In this document: positions 1 to 8,943 of the stretch, piece by piece
Numbering within the stretch: the stretch's first letter is position 1
Layout of the letters: each line of letters begins with the position of its first letter
Assembly: GCA_041659285.1 (NCBI GenBank)
Contig: JBAZYO010000009.1
Location: forward strand, 152,154-216,153
Direction of reading: 5' to 3'
Origin: Vicinamibacterales bacterium
GTDB lineage: Bacteria; Acidobacteriota; Vicinamibacteria; Vicinamibacterales; UBA2999
DNA length: 64,000 nucleotides
The notes under the pieces: model-generated
Seen by the model: the letters and a program-made list of their open reading frames with translations, nothing else
Told to the model about the DNA's origin: nothing
The model's database searches: none
Made by a program: the position numbers and the translations under genes

Positions 1-2591
1 GTCACGACGTAGCCCTTGCCGATGCGGAACGAGAGGATGTTGGCCTGATCGCGCAAGTACTCCTCGCCCAGTAACCACCCGCTCTGCAGGATGTCCTTGG
101 TCGGGTAGCGCGACACCACCTGCGTCTCGATGCCAAAGCCCGGCCGCAGGCGATAGGCCTGGTCGCCCTCGAAGAACACCGGCCACGCCGCGGGCATGCC
201 CCACGCCACGGGGTTGTTGGTGTCGAACTCGTTCTGCAGCAGCGAGCCGGGGCAGAAGAACAGCGACTCCGGATCGGCCACGCGATCGCGGAGCGTCTGC
301 ATGAGTCGCGCGGGACTGCTGAACGCGTCGCGCAACGTCGCGTCCGTCGATGCCGCCACACCACCGCCCGCGGGCGCGGCCTGCGGACCAAACCGCGGCC
401 GGCCTTCCGGCAGCGCCTTCTCGATCGGAAGGTCGAGCAGCTCGCGCGCCGTCTCCACCGCTGAGCCAATCGCGAGCAGCGTGCCGCCGTTCTCGACAAA
501 CGCGTGCAGCTTCTTCCAGCCCTCTTCACCCACGCCAAACGCCCACGACCACTCGGCCGGGTCGTTCCTCTTCGGATCCAGGCCGGTGACAATGCGGGCC
601 TTCGTGGTGTTCGACGGCAGCAGGATGACGTCGTACTTCGCGTTGAGGTCGCCGGCGAAGTCCTGGGACTTCACCACCTCGTGATTGATGCCGTACTGCT
701 CGAGCATCCACAACAGCCAGCCGCCGGGCATGTTGCCGGCGCCCTTCCACAGGCCCACCTTGGTGGCGGGCTTGAGGCGGAAGCCATCCACCGCGGGCAC
801 GCGATCGACACCGGTGACCGGCGCGCCCAGCTCCTTCGCGGCCTTCTCGATGATCGGCTGCGCCGCCGGCGTTGACGGGATCACCCACGTGCCTGCGGCG
901 TGGCCATCAAAGGCGCTGGCCGCGCGATACACCGGCACGTTGGCCTTCTGCAGCTCGGCAACGGCCTTGAAGAACCCGTACGATCCGGGATCGACGAGAT
1001 ACGCGCCTTTCGGCCTGGCTCCCACCGCGGTCGGCACTGGCGCGACCTTCTTCACCATCTCCAGCGACGCGTCGAAGGGCTTGTCGATCGCGTCAACCGT
1101 CACACCGGTCAGCATCCACAGCGTGTGGCCGGTCACGTCGTAGGGCGGCTCGGGCGGCCCTCCCGGGAAGATGCGGAGGTCCGGGTAGACCTGCTTCTCG
1201 AGCATGGTCTTGGCGAACCCGCCATAGGGCTGCGCGGTCTTCACCACATAGGATCCCGCGGCGTAGGGCTTGCCGTTGGCGCTGAACGGAGCGGTGGCGC
1301 GATGGATCTCGACGTCACCGAACTCCAGGATCTCCAGCATCTCGTAGGTCGCGAACTGATCTCGTTGCGCGGCCGGCACCACGAACGCGTAGGGCCCCTT
1401 GCTGTAGTTCACCCAGTCCTTGTGAACGGTGTAGAAGTTGTAGAGCCATTCGCGCCCGTACTTCGCGACGTGCGACATGCCGGCCAATGCGGCCGTGACG
1501 CCGTAGTCCACCTGCTGGCCGAGCGTCCACGTGTCTTTCGAGTAGGGCACCGGGAACGTCGCCCGCGAATCCTGCGGCCCGAGCGGTTGCCCCTTCCGTG
1601 GATTGACGTAAGCGTCCGCCAGGTTGCTGTTGGCAATCTCGGTCAGGATGCGCGGCTGGCCGTGATAGACCATGTACTGCCGCGCCGGCGACCACATGTC
1701 GTAGTTCTCCGTCCACGCGACACCCTCCTTGCCTTCACCGATCAACGCCGACGCCATGGCCTGTCCCACGGTCGCCTGTCCCAGCGCGAGCAGCGGATGC
1801 ATGTTGGGGTCAAAGGGATCCGTGAACGGCGGCACGAAAATGCGCGACCCGTTCGGTCCCTGCTGGTGCATGTCGTGGGAGATGATCGGCTTGTACTTGT
1901 TCTGCACCGCCTCGATGTTCAGGCGCGTCTCCTTTTGCGTGAACATGAACCAGTCGCGGTTGTCGTCGTGTCCGACGTACTTGTGGTACAGGTCCGGATA
2001 CACCCGGTTGAACGGGGTGCCCTTGGTCTTGTACCAGTGATCGATCACGAGGTGCTGCCCGTCGGGATTCTGCGACGGCACCATCAACACCACCGAGTTG
2101 TCGAGGATCTCCCTGATCTGCACGGTGTTCTCGGTGGCCAGCCGGTGCACGATGTTGATGATGGCCTGGCCGTTGGAGACTTCGGTGGAGTGGATGGTGG
2201 CGTAAACGAAGTAGAAGGGCTTGCCTTCCGCGGCCAGCGTGCGCGCCTCGGCGTCCGACAGCCCGCGCGGGTCGGCGAGGCGCCGGTTGATCTCGACGAG
2301 CCGGTCGAACTTCGCCAGGTTCTGCGGCGAGCTGATCCGCAGCAGCGGATAGCTGTTGCCCATCGTCGTCTTGCCCAGCTCCTCGTACTTGACGCGATCG
2401 GTCTGCTTCGCCAGCAGCTGGAAGTACTCGAGGATCTTGGGGTACCTCGCCAGCTCGCCGTCGGTGCCGATCTTGAACCCGAAGTATTGTTCGGGCGCCG
2501 GGACGCCCTGCCGGGCGGCGACGGGCGTCTGGACGAGAAGCGTCAGGACCAGGCCGAGCAGGCCCACGGTGGCGAGGATTCTGGTGCGCAT
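1..2591 (-). CDS. Secreted M14-family zinc carboxypeptidase (C-terminus beyond window)
   Basis: The frame stays open from an ATG at 2591 to the left edge (863 codons, no stop), so the 3' end is missing. A signal peptide covers about residues 1-27. The M14 catalytic pattern is visible: HSTE (His134, Glu137) as the first zinc ligands, an NPDG motif, a DDNRDW segment for substrate carboxylate binding, and the third zinc ligand in SHDMHQ. The family cleaves C-terminal residues from peptides. This protein is much longer than a plain carboxypeptidase (about 300 residues). Its C-terminal half, with LLPSNTTKARI and a glycine-rich stretch, resembles the amidotransferase-like domain seen in large acidobacterial M14 proteins. 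It is the last gene of the minus-strand cluster and is separated from the gene upstream by a palindrome. Confidence 0.85.
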   Translation of the reverse strand, partial: MRTRILATVGLLGLVLTLLVQTPVAARQGVPAPEQYFGFKIGTDGELARYPKILEYFQLLAKQTDRVKYEELGKTTMGNSYPLLRISSPQNLAKFDRLVEINRRLADPRGLSDAEARTLAAEGKPFYFVYATIHSTEVSNGQAIINIVHRLATENTVQIREILDNSVVLMVPSQNPDGQHLVIDHWYKTKGTPFNRVYPDLYHKYVGHDDNRDWFMFTQKETRLNIEAVQNKYKPIISHDMHQQGPNGSRIFVPPFTDPFDPNMHPLLALGQATVGQAMASALIGEGKEGVAWTENYDMWSPARQYMVYHGQPRILTEIANSNLADAYVNPRKGQPLGPQDSRATFPVPYSKDTWTLGQQVDYGVTAALAGMSHVAKYGREWLYNFYTVHKDWVNYSKGPYAFVVPAAQRDQFATYEMLEILEFGDVEIHRATAPFSANGKPYAAGSYVVKTAQPYGGFAKTMLEKQVYPDLRIFPGGPPEPPYDVTGHTLWMLTGVTVDAIDKPFDASLEMVKKVAPVPTAVGARPKGAYLVDPGSYGFFKAVAELQKANVPVYRAASAFDGHAAGTWVIPSTPAAQPIIEKAAKELGAPVTGVDRVPAVDGFRLKPATKVGLWKGAGNMPGGWLLWMLEQYGINHEVVKSQDFAGDLNAKYDVILLPSNTTKARIVTGLDPKRNDPAEWSWAFGVGEEGWKKLHAFVENGGTLLAIGSAVETARELLDLPIEKALPEGRPRFGPQAAPAGGGVAASTDATLRDAFSSPARLMQTLRDRVADPESLFFCPGSLLQNEFDTNNPVAWGMPAAWPVFFEGDQAYRLRPGFGIETQVVSRYPTKDILQSGWLLGEEYLRDQANILSFRIGKGYVV

Positions 2592-2613
2592 GCGGGGATT
2601 CTACTCCCGCCAG

Positions 2614-2635
2614 GGGCGGCACTGAAGTGCCGCCC
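2614..2635. repeat. Palindromic repeat, CTGAAG/CTAAAG-centred family
   Basis: Perfect inverted repeat with arms GGGCGGCACT and AGTGCCGCCC around GA, lying between two minus-strand genes. The same design recurs at 6137, 12987, 28071, 49296, 53671 and 63514. It could fold as a transcript-end hairpin, but no T-run follows. Confidence 0.8.
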
Positions 2636-2650
2636 TGCTGACATCACTCG

Positions 2651-3718
2651 CTACCCGCGCTTGCGCCAGCGCGGCCCGTGAATCGCGAGATCGACGGCGT
2701 CCCCCGGCGACTGCACGGCCAAACCATCGGCGCGGGCGTCGCGGACGAACTTGGCGTCCACCTTGTGGATGCGCATGCGCACGAGCTGCTCTTCCGAGAT
2801 GGTCACGAAGCCGACCTCGCGCATGGCGCGGATGTAGTCGGGCGTCACCTTGTGGATGCGGAACTTGACGAGCTCGTCGATGCTCATGCCGCCGAAGCCG
2901 AGCGCCTTCAGCTGATCCATCTCCTCGGGCGTCACCTTGTGGATGCGCATCTTCACGAGGTCTTCGGCGGGCACGTTGCGATAGCCGCGGGTGTCGAGCG
3001 CCTTGATGAACTCGGGCGTGACCTTGTGAATGCGGAGGCGGACCACCTCCTCAACCGACTGGCCGCGGATGCCGGCGGCCTGCAGCGCCTTGATGTTGGC
3101 GGGCGTCGCGCCATGGATGCTCATGCGCACGAGATCATCGACCGGGATGCCCTTGTAACCCACCGCCGCGAGGTCGCGGATGAACTCCGGCGTCACCTTG
3201 TGGATGCGCGTGCGCACCACCTCGTCGATCGGCAGGTTCGGATAGCCGGCCTGCGAGAGGCCGCGCACGTGGGCCACCGTCACGTCGATCATCGCGAGCC
3301 GCACGATGTCGTCGGTGGAGAGGTTGCGGTAGCCGGCCGCACTCATGTTGGTGATAAAGGCCTGGTCCGCCGTGAACGTGTAGGTGCCGCTGCCGCGGCC
3401 CTGGTCGAACGACCCGGTGAAGCGGAACGTGCCGGCCTCGCGCGTCCAACTGAACTGGATGTTGTTGGCCGTGCTCGACAGTGCCGACGAGGGGAGCCCC
3501 GCGAGGTCGCGGAGCTTGACGCCGAAGCCCCATCGACTGTCGCCCGCGTTGCCGCGCAGGTTGAACTGCACGCGCGGCCCCCCATCGTCGTCCCGCCACG
3601 TGTTGCGGGAATCCGCGGTCCAGTCACCACGATACGTGGCAGGTTGGGCCTGGATCACAGCGGACCAGGCGACCTGCGCTGACAGAAGAGTGAGGGTTAG
3701 AACGGCGAGTCTTCGCAT
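2651..3718 (-). CDS. Secreted protein with tandem 29-residue RIHKVTP repeats
   Basis: 355 residues with a signal peptide at 1-20. Residues 26-118 form a beta-rich domain containing a GTYTF segment. From about residue 121 to 349 there are about eight tandem units of 29 residues, with consensus RIHKVTPEFI followed by an A/G-G-Y/F turn and a D/E-E/D-L-V end. Such repeats are known in Bacteroidota and Acidobacteriota, often beside M56/BlaR1-type regulators, but their function is not established. Here the gene sits downstream of a sigma/anti-sigma pair and two HEAT-repeat proteins, so a role in an envelope-stress regulon is an inference. The start is the ATG that opens the signal peptide. Confidence 0.8.
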   Translation of the reverse strand: MRRLAVLTLTLLSAQVAWSAVIQAQPATYRGDWTADSRNTWRDDDGGPRVQFNLRGNAGDSRWGFGVKLRDLAGLPSSALSSTANNIQFSWTREAGTFRFTGSFDQGRGSGTYTFTADQAFITNMSAAGYRNLSTDDIVRLAMIDVTVAHVRGLSQAGYPNLPIDEVVRTRIHKVTPEFIRDLAAVGYKGIPVDDLVRMSIHGATPANIKALQAAGIRGQSVEEVVRLRIHKVTPEFIKALDTRGYRNVPAEDLVKMRIHKVTPEEMDQLKALGFGGMSIDELVKFRIHKVTPDYIRAMREVGFVTISEEQLVRMRIHKVDAKFVRDARADGLAVQSPGDAVDLAIHGPRWRKRG

Positions 3719-3771
3719 AACGGTGACCTCGAGCCTTTGGATGGTTCGAGGTCACCGGAGGGTTGGAATTC

Positions 3772-4590
3772 CTACCGCAGAACTTCCTCGAAGAACTTGA
3801 GGGCCCGGGGGTCCTTCGATTGGCCGAGCCAGAACATGGCCTGTTTGCGCACGGCCGGGTTCTTGTTGGTCCGGGCCTGCTGGATGAGCAGCGGCACCCC
3901 TTCGTCCCTGGGCAGCTGGCTCAGGGCGAACACCGCTTTCTTCTTCACCTCGGTGTCGGGATCGTTGTCGATGACGGCGGTGATGGTGCCCACCGCCTTC
4001 TGCCCTGCCCGCTGTGCCAGCCAAAAGAGCGCCGAGCCGCGGACCCTGGTGCTGGCGTGATCGCGGGCCAGGCCCACCAGGCTGTCGAGCGCGGCCTGCC
4101 CCTCGTGCATGGCGATGGCCGTGACGGCCGAGTCAACCAGGCGGTTGGTGGCGGACGATGGCGCGACGAAGGTCTTGAGGTAGCTCAGGCTGTCGGCGGC
4201 GGACACGTTGGTGAACCAGTGCACCGCCTTGCCGCCGGCATCCAGCGGACACTCCGCGGAGTAGCTGCGAATCCGCGACACCTGCCCGCCCTCGACACGG
4301 TAGAGCACGAAGAAGAAGTCTGCCGGCTCGAGCAGCACGGGCGCAGTCGACACCGTGTTGCGGAAGTTGTCGTTCCAGAAGTCGCACATGTGGCGGTCGC
4401 CGTCGATCACCGGCACGGCGTAGCCAATCCACGTGGGCTCGGTGAGCCTGGCGGCGAGGGCCGGCAGGTCTTTCGCGAGGCCTGCCGACACCGTGTGGTT
4501 TTCGAGACGCCCGTTGCTCAACCGCGGCGTTTGCGCCGCAACCGGCAGCGACAAGGTCAGAAGCGCGAGAGTCGCAACCAGCGCCCTCAT
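3772..4590 (-). CDS. Secreted HEAT-repeat protein
   Basis: 272 residues with a signal peptide at about 1-19. The middle section is unassigned and contains a cysteine (YSAECP). Residues about 170-272 hold three to four HEAT-type helical repeats with the pattern VRGSALFWLAQ, VKKKAVFALSQ and VRKQAMFWLGQ. HEAT scaffolds bind proteins; no catalytic motif is visible. The start ATG overlaps the stop of the larger HEAT gene upstream (ATGA at 4587-4590), so translation is coupled. It belongs to the sigma-factor-led operon; the partner is unknown. Confidence 0.82.
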   Translation of the reverse strand: MRALVATLALLTLSLPVAAQTPRLSNGRLENHTVSAGLAKDLPALAARLTEPTWIGYAVPVIDGDRHMCDFWNDNFRNTVSTAPVLLEPADFFFVLYRVEGGQVSRIRSYSAECPLDAGGKAVHWFTNVSAADSLSYLKTFVAPSSATNRLVDSAVTAIAMHEGQAALDSLVGLARDHASTRVRGSALFWLAQRAGQKAVGTITAVIDNDPDTEVKKKAVFALSQLPRDEGVPLLIQQARTNKNPAVRKQAMFWLGQSKDPRALKFFEEVLR

Positions 4591-6098
4591 TTGTTCAGGA
4601 TCTCCATCAGGTAGTCGAGCGCGACCTTCGACTTCATCAACGAGAGCTTCGACACCATCTCGCGCTTCATCGCCGGGTCGCTTTCCTTCCGGGCAATGGC
4701 GACCAGCGACTCGGCGTTGTTCTGGATGAACAGCGAGTTGATCACCGAGCGCTTGATGTCGGCGTCCTTCTCTTTCGCGTAGATGCCGACCAGCGCGTCG
4801 CCGGTCTTGTCGCGCCCCATCGTCCCCAGGTGCAAGACCGCGCGGCGGCGGAGGTCGGGGTTGGTCTCGGTGTTGGCAACCTCGATCAAGTGCGCGGCAT
4901 CGCCACCGACGAACAGCGACTGGAGGATCTGGCGCTTCACGTCAACGACCGATTCCTTCTGGTACATCTGCCACAGCTCTTCACGCGCGCCCATCACGCC
5001 CAGCTGGCGCACGGCTTCCTGCCGCAGCTCGGGCACCTTCTCGGTGTTGGCCGCCGCCAGCACGCGTTCCTTGTCGCCGGCCACCATGAAGGAGCGGAGG
5101 ATTTGGCGCTTGATGTCCACGTCGGTGGCGCCGGTGTAGATCTCGGCGAGCACCGCGCGGTTCTCACGGGTACCGTTCACGCCCATGTACTGGATCGCGC
5201 GACGTTGTACGTCCGGGTTGGAGCCGCCGCGGGCGACCTGCGCGAGCACGGTGCGGGCGCGGACCGAGTTGCTCTGCGCCAGCACGAACAGCGCGCGCGC
5301 CTTCAGTTGTGGCGACGCCGTTCCCTGCAGGAGCTTCTCGAGCATCGGCACGGCCTGCTCGGGATCCGAGTGCTGCAGCCCCTGGATGGCGAGCAGCTTC
5401 AGCTCTTCGTCAGACTCGGCCTCTGGCCGCGGCGCCTGCCCCGCGTTCTGGCGGACCTGCAACTCGAGCGCCTTGGCGTCGGCCACCCAGCGGCTTTGCG
5501 GGTAGGTCTTGATCAACTGGCCAAGCGCGGCCAGGGCATCGGCCTGTTGGCTCAGCTTGTCGAGCGCATAAGCCTTCCAGTAGAGCGCCGCGTCCACCCG
5601 CGTCGCGTTCTGGGCGTCGATCACCGACGTGAACTGCTCCGCCGCCCGCGCCCACTGGCGCCGCTCGAGCGATTCCTGGGCGCGCTGATAGGCCTCGTCC
5701 ACGCGCTGCCGGCGCTCGGTTTCCCGCTGCTTCGCCTCTTCAGCGCGCTGCTTCGCTTGTTCTTCAGGCGAGCGCTGTTCGTCCACGCGCCACACGCCGG
5801 GCGCCAGCACGGCGCGCGCGCTATCGATGGCCACCACCTCGGCGAGCCGGGCGGCATCGACCACGGCCGGCAACTCGGCGAGGTTCGCCAGGTTGGCGAA
5901 GTCCGCCAGCCGCGGCAGGTCAGCCAGCCTTGGCAGGGCCGACAGGTCGGGCATGGGCGGCATGGCCGGCATCGCGGGGATTGCCGGCATAGGGGGCATG
6001 GCAGGCGGCGGGGGAATGACCTGGCCGACGGCCATCGCCGGCATCGCCAGCACGCCGCAGGCCAGCGCAATCCGACAGGTGTTGATTACTGCTCTCAT
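4587..6098 (-). CDS. Secreted HEAT-repeat protein with Pro/Met/Ala-rich N-terminus
   Basis: 503 residues. A signal peptide is followed by a low-complexity stretch (about 28-95) of PAMPPMPAI-type and RLADLPRLADFANLA repeats. A charged coiled-coil-like segment (about 105-145) and a TPR-like region follow. HEAT repeats fill about residues 225-503, with recurring VDIKRQILRSF, PDVQRRAIQYMG and PDLRRRAVLHLG helices. It is probably a periplasmic scaffold. It overlaps the smaller HEAT gene by 4 bp and lies about 100 bp downstream of the anti-sigma gene, with a palindrome in the gap. No enzyme motif is visible. Confidence 0.83.
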   Translation of the reverse strand: MRAVINTCRIALACGVLAMPAMAVGQVIPPPPAMPPMPAIPAMPAMPPMPDLSALPRLADLPRLADFANLANLAELPAVVDAARLAEVVAIDSARAVLAPGVWRVDEQRSPEEQAKQRAEEAKQRETERRQRVDEAYQRAQESLERRQWARAAEQFTSVIDAQNATRVDAALYWKAYALDKLSQQADALAALGQLIKTYPQSRWVADAKALELQVRQNAGQAPRPEAESDEELKLLAIQGLQHSDPEQAVPMLEKLLQGTASPQLKARALFVLAQSNSVRARTVLAQVARGGSNPDVQRRAIQYMGVNGTRENRAVLAEIYTGATDVDIKRQILRSFMVAGDKERVLAAANTEKVPELRQEAVRQLGVMGAREELWQMYQKESVVDVKRQILQSLFVGGDAAHLIEVANTETNPDLRRRAVLHLGTMGRDKTGDALVGIYAKEKDADIKRSVINSLFIQNNAESLVAIARKESDPAMKREMVSKLSLMKSKVALDYLMEILNK

Positions 6099-6123
6099 CG
6101 TTCGTTCTCCATGTCCGTTCGGC

Positions 6124-6164
6124 GCCAGGGCGGTACGGCGGCACTGAAGTGCCGCCCTCCTGGC
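6124..6164. repeat. Palindromic repeat, CTGAAG family, with extended arms
   Basis: Core GGCGGCACTGAAGTGCCGCC at 6137-6156. Outer imperfect arms GCCAGGG and CCCTCCTGGC bracket it. It lies between the anti-sigma gene and the HEAT gene and may attenuate transcription between them. Confidence 0.75.
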
Positions 6165-6199
6165 AACCGGTATTCAGTTTCGCAATTCACTCCGCGGCG

Positions 6200-6994
6200 C
6201 TACGAAATGGGGAGCCGCTGCGGAGGCCGATCGCCAGCCTCGCGATCGCTACGGGTTCGGTTACGCATCTCCGAGGCAATCACGCGCACGCGGAACAGCA
6301 GGTCCTGGGCGGTGATGCGCGATTTCAAGTCAGACAACTCGTTAGACGTGACATCCGCCGGAGCGTTGGCAATCTCCAGCAGCACGCGCTCGAGATCCTC
6401 GAGCACGTCGGCGACGCCGGTGTCGCCCGACTGCGTGGCCGACTGGCGGATGAGGCGATTGGCCGCCACCAGATCCGAGGCGCGCGCCTGCTCGCCGGCA
6501 AACACGCCGGCCTGGTCGGCGTCGTTATTCACCAGTTCGGCGAGCATCATCTGCGTGCGATCGAGGTGGTCGCCGACGGCTGCGTGCAGCACGCGATCGG
6601 GCGACGCGTCGGCCGCCACCGCGGTGTCGGGCGAGACGCCGGCCGGCACTCCACCGGAGAACCGGCCGGCCATGAAGGCGACGAACACGAGCGCGGCGAC
6701 GCCGCCGGCCAGCGCCCACTGCGGGAACCAGAAGAGGGAGCTTGTCCACCGTAGCGCGGAGCGCGAAGGTGGAAGCTGTGGCTCGAGCCGCGCCCACACA
6801 TCGCGCTCGAAGCCGGGACGCGCCTCCACCGGAGCCGCCGTCTCGACCAGCGTGAGCACGCGACGCAGTTGCGCATTCGCGGCCTGGCATTCTCCACACC
6901 CGGCCAGGTGCGCATCGACGCGCGTCTCATCCGCGCGATCGATCTCACCGTAGTAATGGAGGATCAGGTCTTCTTCAGAAAGGTGGTTGTTCAT
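6200..6994 (-). CDS. Zinc-finger anti-sigma factor
   Basis: 264 residues. The N-terminus carries the anti-sigma zinc finger (HLSEEDLILHY, then a His-x3-Cys-x2-Cys cluster reading AHLAGCGEC). One transmembrane helix lies near the centre (ALAGGVAALVFVAFMAG). The C-terminal half would be extracytoplasmic, the usual design for a membrane anchor that sequesters an ECF sigma factor. It follows the sigma gene by 4 nt. Residues about 73-85 are encoded by a dispersed palindromic repeat (6739-6776) that also occurs in the stt3 gene, so that stretch is probably an insertion between the zinc finger and the membrane helix. Confidence 0.88.
   Translation of the reverse strand: MNNHLSEEDLILHYYGEIDRADETRVDAHLAGCGECQAANAQLRRVLTLVETAAPVEARPGFERDVWARLEPQLPPSRSALRWTSSLFWFPQWALAGGVAALVFVAFMAGRFSGGVPAGVSPDTAVAADASPDRVLHAAVGDHLDRTQMMLAELVNNDADQAGVFAGEQARASDLVAANRLIRQSATQSGDTGVADVLEDLERVLLEIANAPADVTSNELSDLKSRITAQDLLFRVRVIASEMRNRTRSDREAGDRPPQRLPIS
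6739..6776. repeat. Intragenic palindromic repeat (GTCCACCGTAGC...CGAAGGTGGA family)
   Basis: Arms AGCTTGTCCACC and GGTGGAAGCT surround a variable GC-rich centre, in frame inside the anti-sigma gene. Relatives are at 19562-19593 (stt3) and, more diverged, at 41085-41121 (pfkB-type kinase). Confidence 0.75.
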
Positions 6995-6998
6995 ACGG

Positions 6999-7610
6999 TT
7001 ACGGCTGCACGAACGGCCCGAGCGCGTTCCTCATCTTCTTCACGGCGCGAAAAATGCTGTGCTTGGTCGCACTCGTCTTCATCCCGAGCTTCTCGCCCAC
7101 TTCCTCGATCGACATGCCTTCGACGTGGCGCAGCGTGAAGGCGGCGCGCTCGAGGGCGGTCAGCAGCGCGAGCGCCTCGTTCACGCGATCAGAGATTTGC
7201 GCGCTGGCGGCCACACGCTCGGGCGTCGGCTGCGCTTCGGCGCCGCGCTCGCTGAGCGGGCCCTGTTCGAGATCCACCGGATCGTGGGCGTCTTCACGAT
7301 GGCGCCGGCCGCGAATGAGGTCGATCGAACAGTTCACCGTGATCCTGTGAAGCCAGGTCCTAAAGTCGGCCCGGGCCTCGAACCGGCTCAATTGCTTGTG
7401 CGCCTTGAGCCACGCTTCCTGCACCACGTCTTCCGCATCCTGGGCGTTGCCGGTCATCCGGTGCGCCAGCGAGAAGAGGTAGCGGGAATGGCGATCGACC
7501 AGCGCCCGAAACGCATCGCGGTCGCCGTCGCGGGCCTTGGCGACTACTGCCGCGTCGCGTTCATCCATCCCTGTCACTTGGACGGGTCCAGGGGGAAATG
7601 GTTGGGTCAC
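6999..7610 (-). CDS. RNA polymerase ECF sigma factor
   Basis: 203 residues. Region 2 is clear (FRALVDRHSRYLFSLAHRM, then DAEDVVQEAWLKAHKQLSRF and the RTWLHRITVN helix). Region 4 follows with an ALERAAFTLRHVEGMSIEEV helix-turn-helix. It directs RNA polymerase to envelope-stress type promoters and is presumably held inactive by the anti-sigma factor 4 nt downstream. Autoregulation of the whole minus-strand cluster is plausible but not shown. An alternative start at the internal ATG at 7568 (MDERDAAVV) is possible. Confidence 0.92.
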   Translation of the reverse strand: MTQPFPPGPVQVTGMDERDAAVVAKARDGDRDAFRALVDRHSRYLFSLAHRMTGNAQDAEDVVQEAWLKAHKQLSRFEARADFRTWLHRITVNCSIDLIRGRRHREDAHDPVDLEQGPLSERGAEAQPTPERVAASAQISDRVNEALALLTALERAAFTLRHVEGMSIEEVGEKLGMKTSATKHSIFRAVKKMRNALGPFVQP

Positions 7611-7723
7611 AAAACGGTGCTTGAGTGCCGAGGTGCTATAGTGCCGGGTTAAGCAGAGCTTTATCGTTTAGAATCAACACTTTACGCTTGAAATTTCACT
7701 GACTGGAAGGGCATCATTCGGCC

Positions 7724-8224
7724 ATGGACCCACGCTATCCGACCGGCAAGTTTGTCTTCGATCCCCAGGTCACACCCGAAACACGGCGTATTTCCATCAC
7801 CACGATCGGCAGCTTTCCGGCCGAACTCAAGGCCGTGCTGCCCGGGGCCGACGTCGACCGCCCCTATCGCGAGGGTGGATGGACCGGGCGGCAGGTCGTG
7901 CACCACATTGCCGACAGTCACATGAACGCCTTCGTCCGCTTCCGTCTCGCGCTCACCGAAGACAAGCCGACGATCAAACCCTACAACGAGGCCGCATGGG
8001 CCAAGCTCGCCGACTCGACCACCGAGGATCCGGCGGTGTCGGTGCAGATTCTCGACGGCCTGCACCACCGCTGGCATGTGATGCTGGCGTCGCTGGCCGA
8101 CGCCGACTTCGCGCGCGCCGCGGTGCACCCGGACCATGGACCCGTGACGCTGGAGTGGTTCCTGCAGCTATATGCCTGGCACGGACGGCATCACATCGGG
8201 CATTTGAAGCTCACGGGACGGTAA
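7724..8224 (+). CDS. DinB/YfiT-family putative metal-dependent hydrolase or thiol transferase
   Basis: 166 residues matching the YfiT branch of the DinB fold throughout (start MDPRYPTGKF). Three metal-ligand histidine sites are visible: VVHHIADSH in helix 2 and the C-terminal YAWHGRHHIGHL. YfiT-like proteins of other phyla transfer bacillithiol or hydrolyse unknown substrates; the thiol used here is not known. It is transcribed divergently from the sigma factor. A plausible Shine-Dalgarno (GGAAGGG) lies somewhat far upstream of the ATG. Confidence 0.85.
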   Translation: MDPRYPTGKFVFDPQVTPETRRISITTIGSFPAELKAVLPGADVDRPYREGGWTGRQVVHHIADSHMNAFVRFRLALTEDKPTIKPYNEAAWAKLADSTTEDPAVSVQILDGLHHRWHVMLASLADADFARAAVHPDHGPVTLEWFLQLYAWHGRHHIGHLKLTGR

Positions 8225-8300
8225 CCGGCGGGGCGGCAATACGTGACGGGGCGACACTTGTCGACGGGGCCGCAACACAGGACGGGAACAGGTGCAACCG

Positions 8301-8648
8301 ATGCTGGGCGAATTCCGAGAGTTCATCGCGAAGGGCAACGTCATGGATCTCGCCGTGGGCGTGATCATCGGCGCGGCGTTCCAGAAGATCGTCGACTCGC
8401 TCGTGAATGACCTGGTGATGCCGTTGGTCGGCTTCGCGCTGGGCGGCACCGACTTCACCAACCTGTTCGTGGTGTTGCGTGAAGGCACCAAGGCCGCGGC
8501 GCCGTACGCCTCGCTCGCGGAGGCCAAGGTGGCGGGCGCGGCCGTGTTTGCTTACGGATCCTTCATCACGCAGGTGGTGCAATTTCTCATCCTGGCGTGG
8601 ATCGTGTTCCTGATGGTCAAGGCCGTGAACCGCATGCGGCGCACGTAA
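8301..8648 (+). CDS. mscL: Large-conductance mechanosensitive channel
   Basis: 115 residues from the ATG at 8301. A GTG at 8292 would add three residues. It has the full MscL signature: N-terminal amphipathic [20 protein letters not shown], pore helix TM1, a periplasmic loop, TM2 ([16 protein letters not shown]) and a short basic tail. The pentameric inner-membrane pore releases solutes under hypo-osmotic shock. It lies alone, about 75 bp after the DinB-like gene in the same direction. Confidence 0.95.
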   Translation: MLGEFREFIAKGNVMDLAVGVIIGAAFQKIVDSLVNDLVMPLVGFALGGTDFTNLFVVLREGTKAAAPYASLAEAKVAGAAVFAYGSFITQVVQFLILAWIVFLMVKAVNRMRRT

Positions 8649-8691
8649 CAAGAGGTCAGAGGAAACCGAAACAGAAGATCCTGGACTCCTG

Positions 8692-8943
8692 TTACAGCCT
8701 GAACAGGTAACTCAGTTTCAGGAAGAACCCGTCACTGGTCCGCCGCAGCCTCGCGGTGCGCGGATCTTCATCGAGGTTCGCCAGCGTGTTGCCATACCCC
8801 GCGAACAGCACCGTGCCCGGCATCGGTTGATACGAGAACAACCAATCCGCCCGAAACGACTTCACGTAGGTTTTCGCAGCACGGTCGTAGCCGCCCGCTG
8901 CATTGCGGATGTAGAGCGGCGGCGGAAGGAACGGAGTGGCCAG
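8692..8943 (-). pseudogene. C-terminal remnant of a DUF5916-type outer-membrane protein
   Basis: An open minus-strand frame with no start follows directly after the stop of the FAD-oxidase gene. It encodes about 83 residues ending in RTSDGFFLKLSYLFRL and a stop. A GTVLFAGYGNTL beta-hairpin and this aromatic-terminated ending are typical of the last strands of DUF5916/carbohydrate-binding family 9 beta-barrels. The rest of that roughly 700-800 residue gene is absent, so this looks like a deletion scar. The family assignment comes from recall of the C-terminal pattern. Confidence 0.6.

Noticed and set aside
900..2681. Long plus-strand ORF of 593 residues opposite the M14 gene
   Set aside because: It is antisense to a frame with clear zinc motifs and is rich in Arg, His and Val, typical of a mirror frame in GC-rich DNA.
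4830..6953. 707-residue plus-strand ORF
   Set aside because: It is antisense to the HEAT protein and the anti-sigma gene, and shows no domain.
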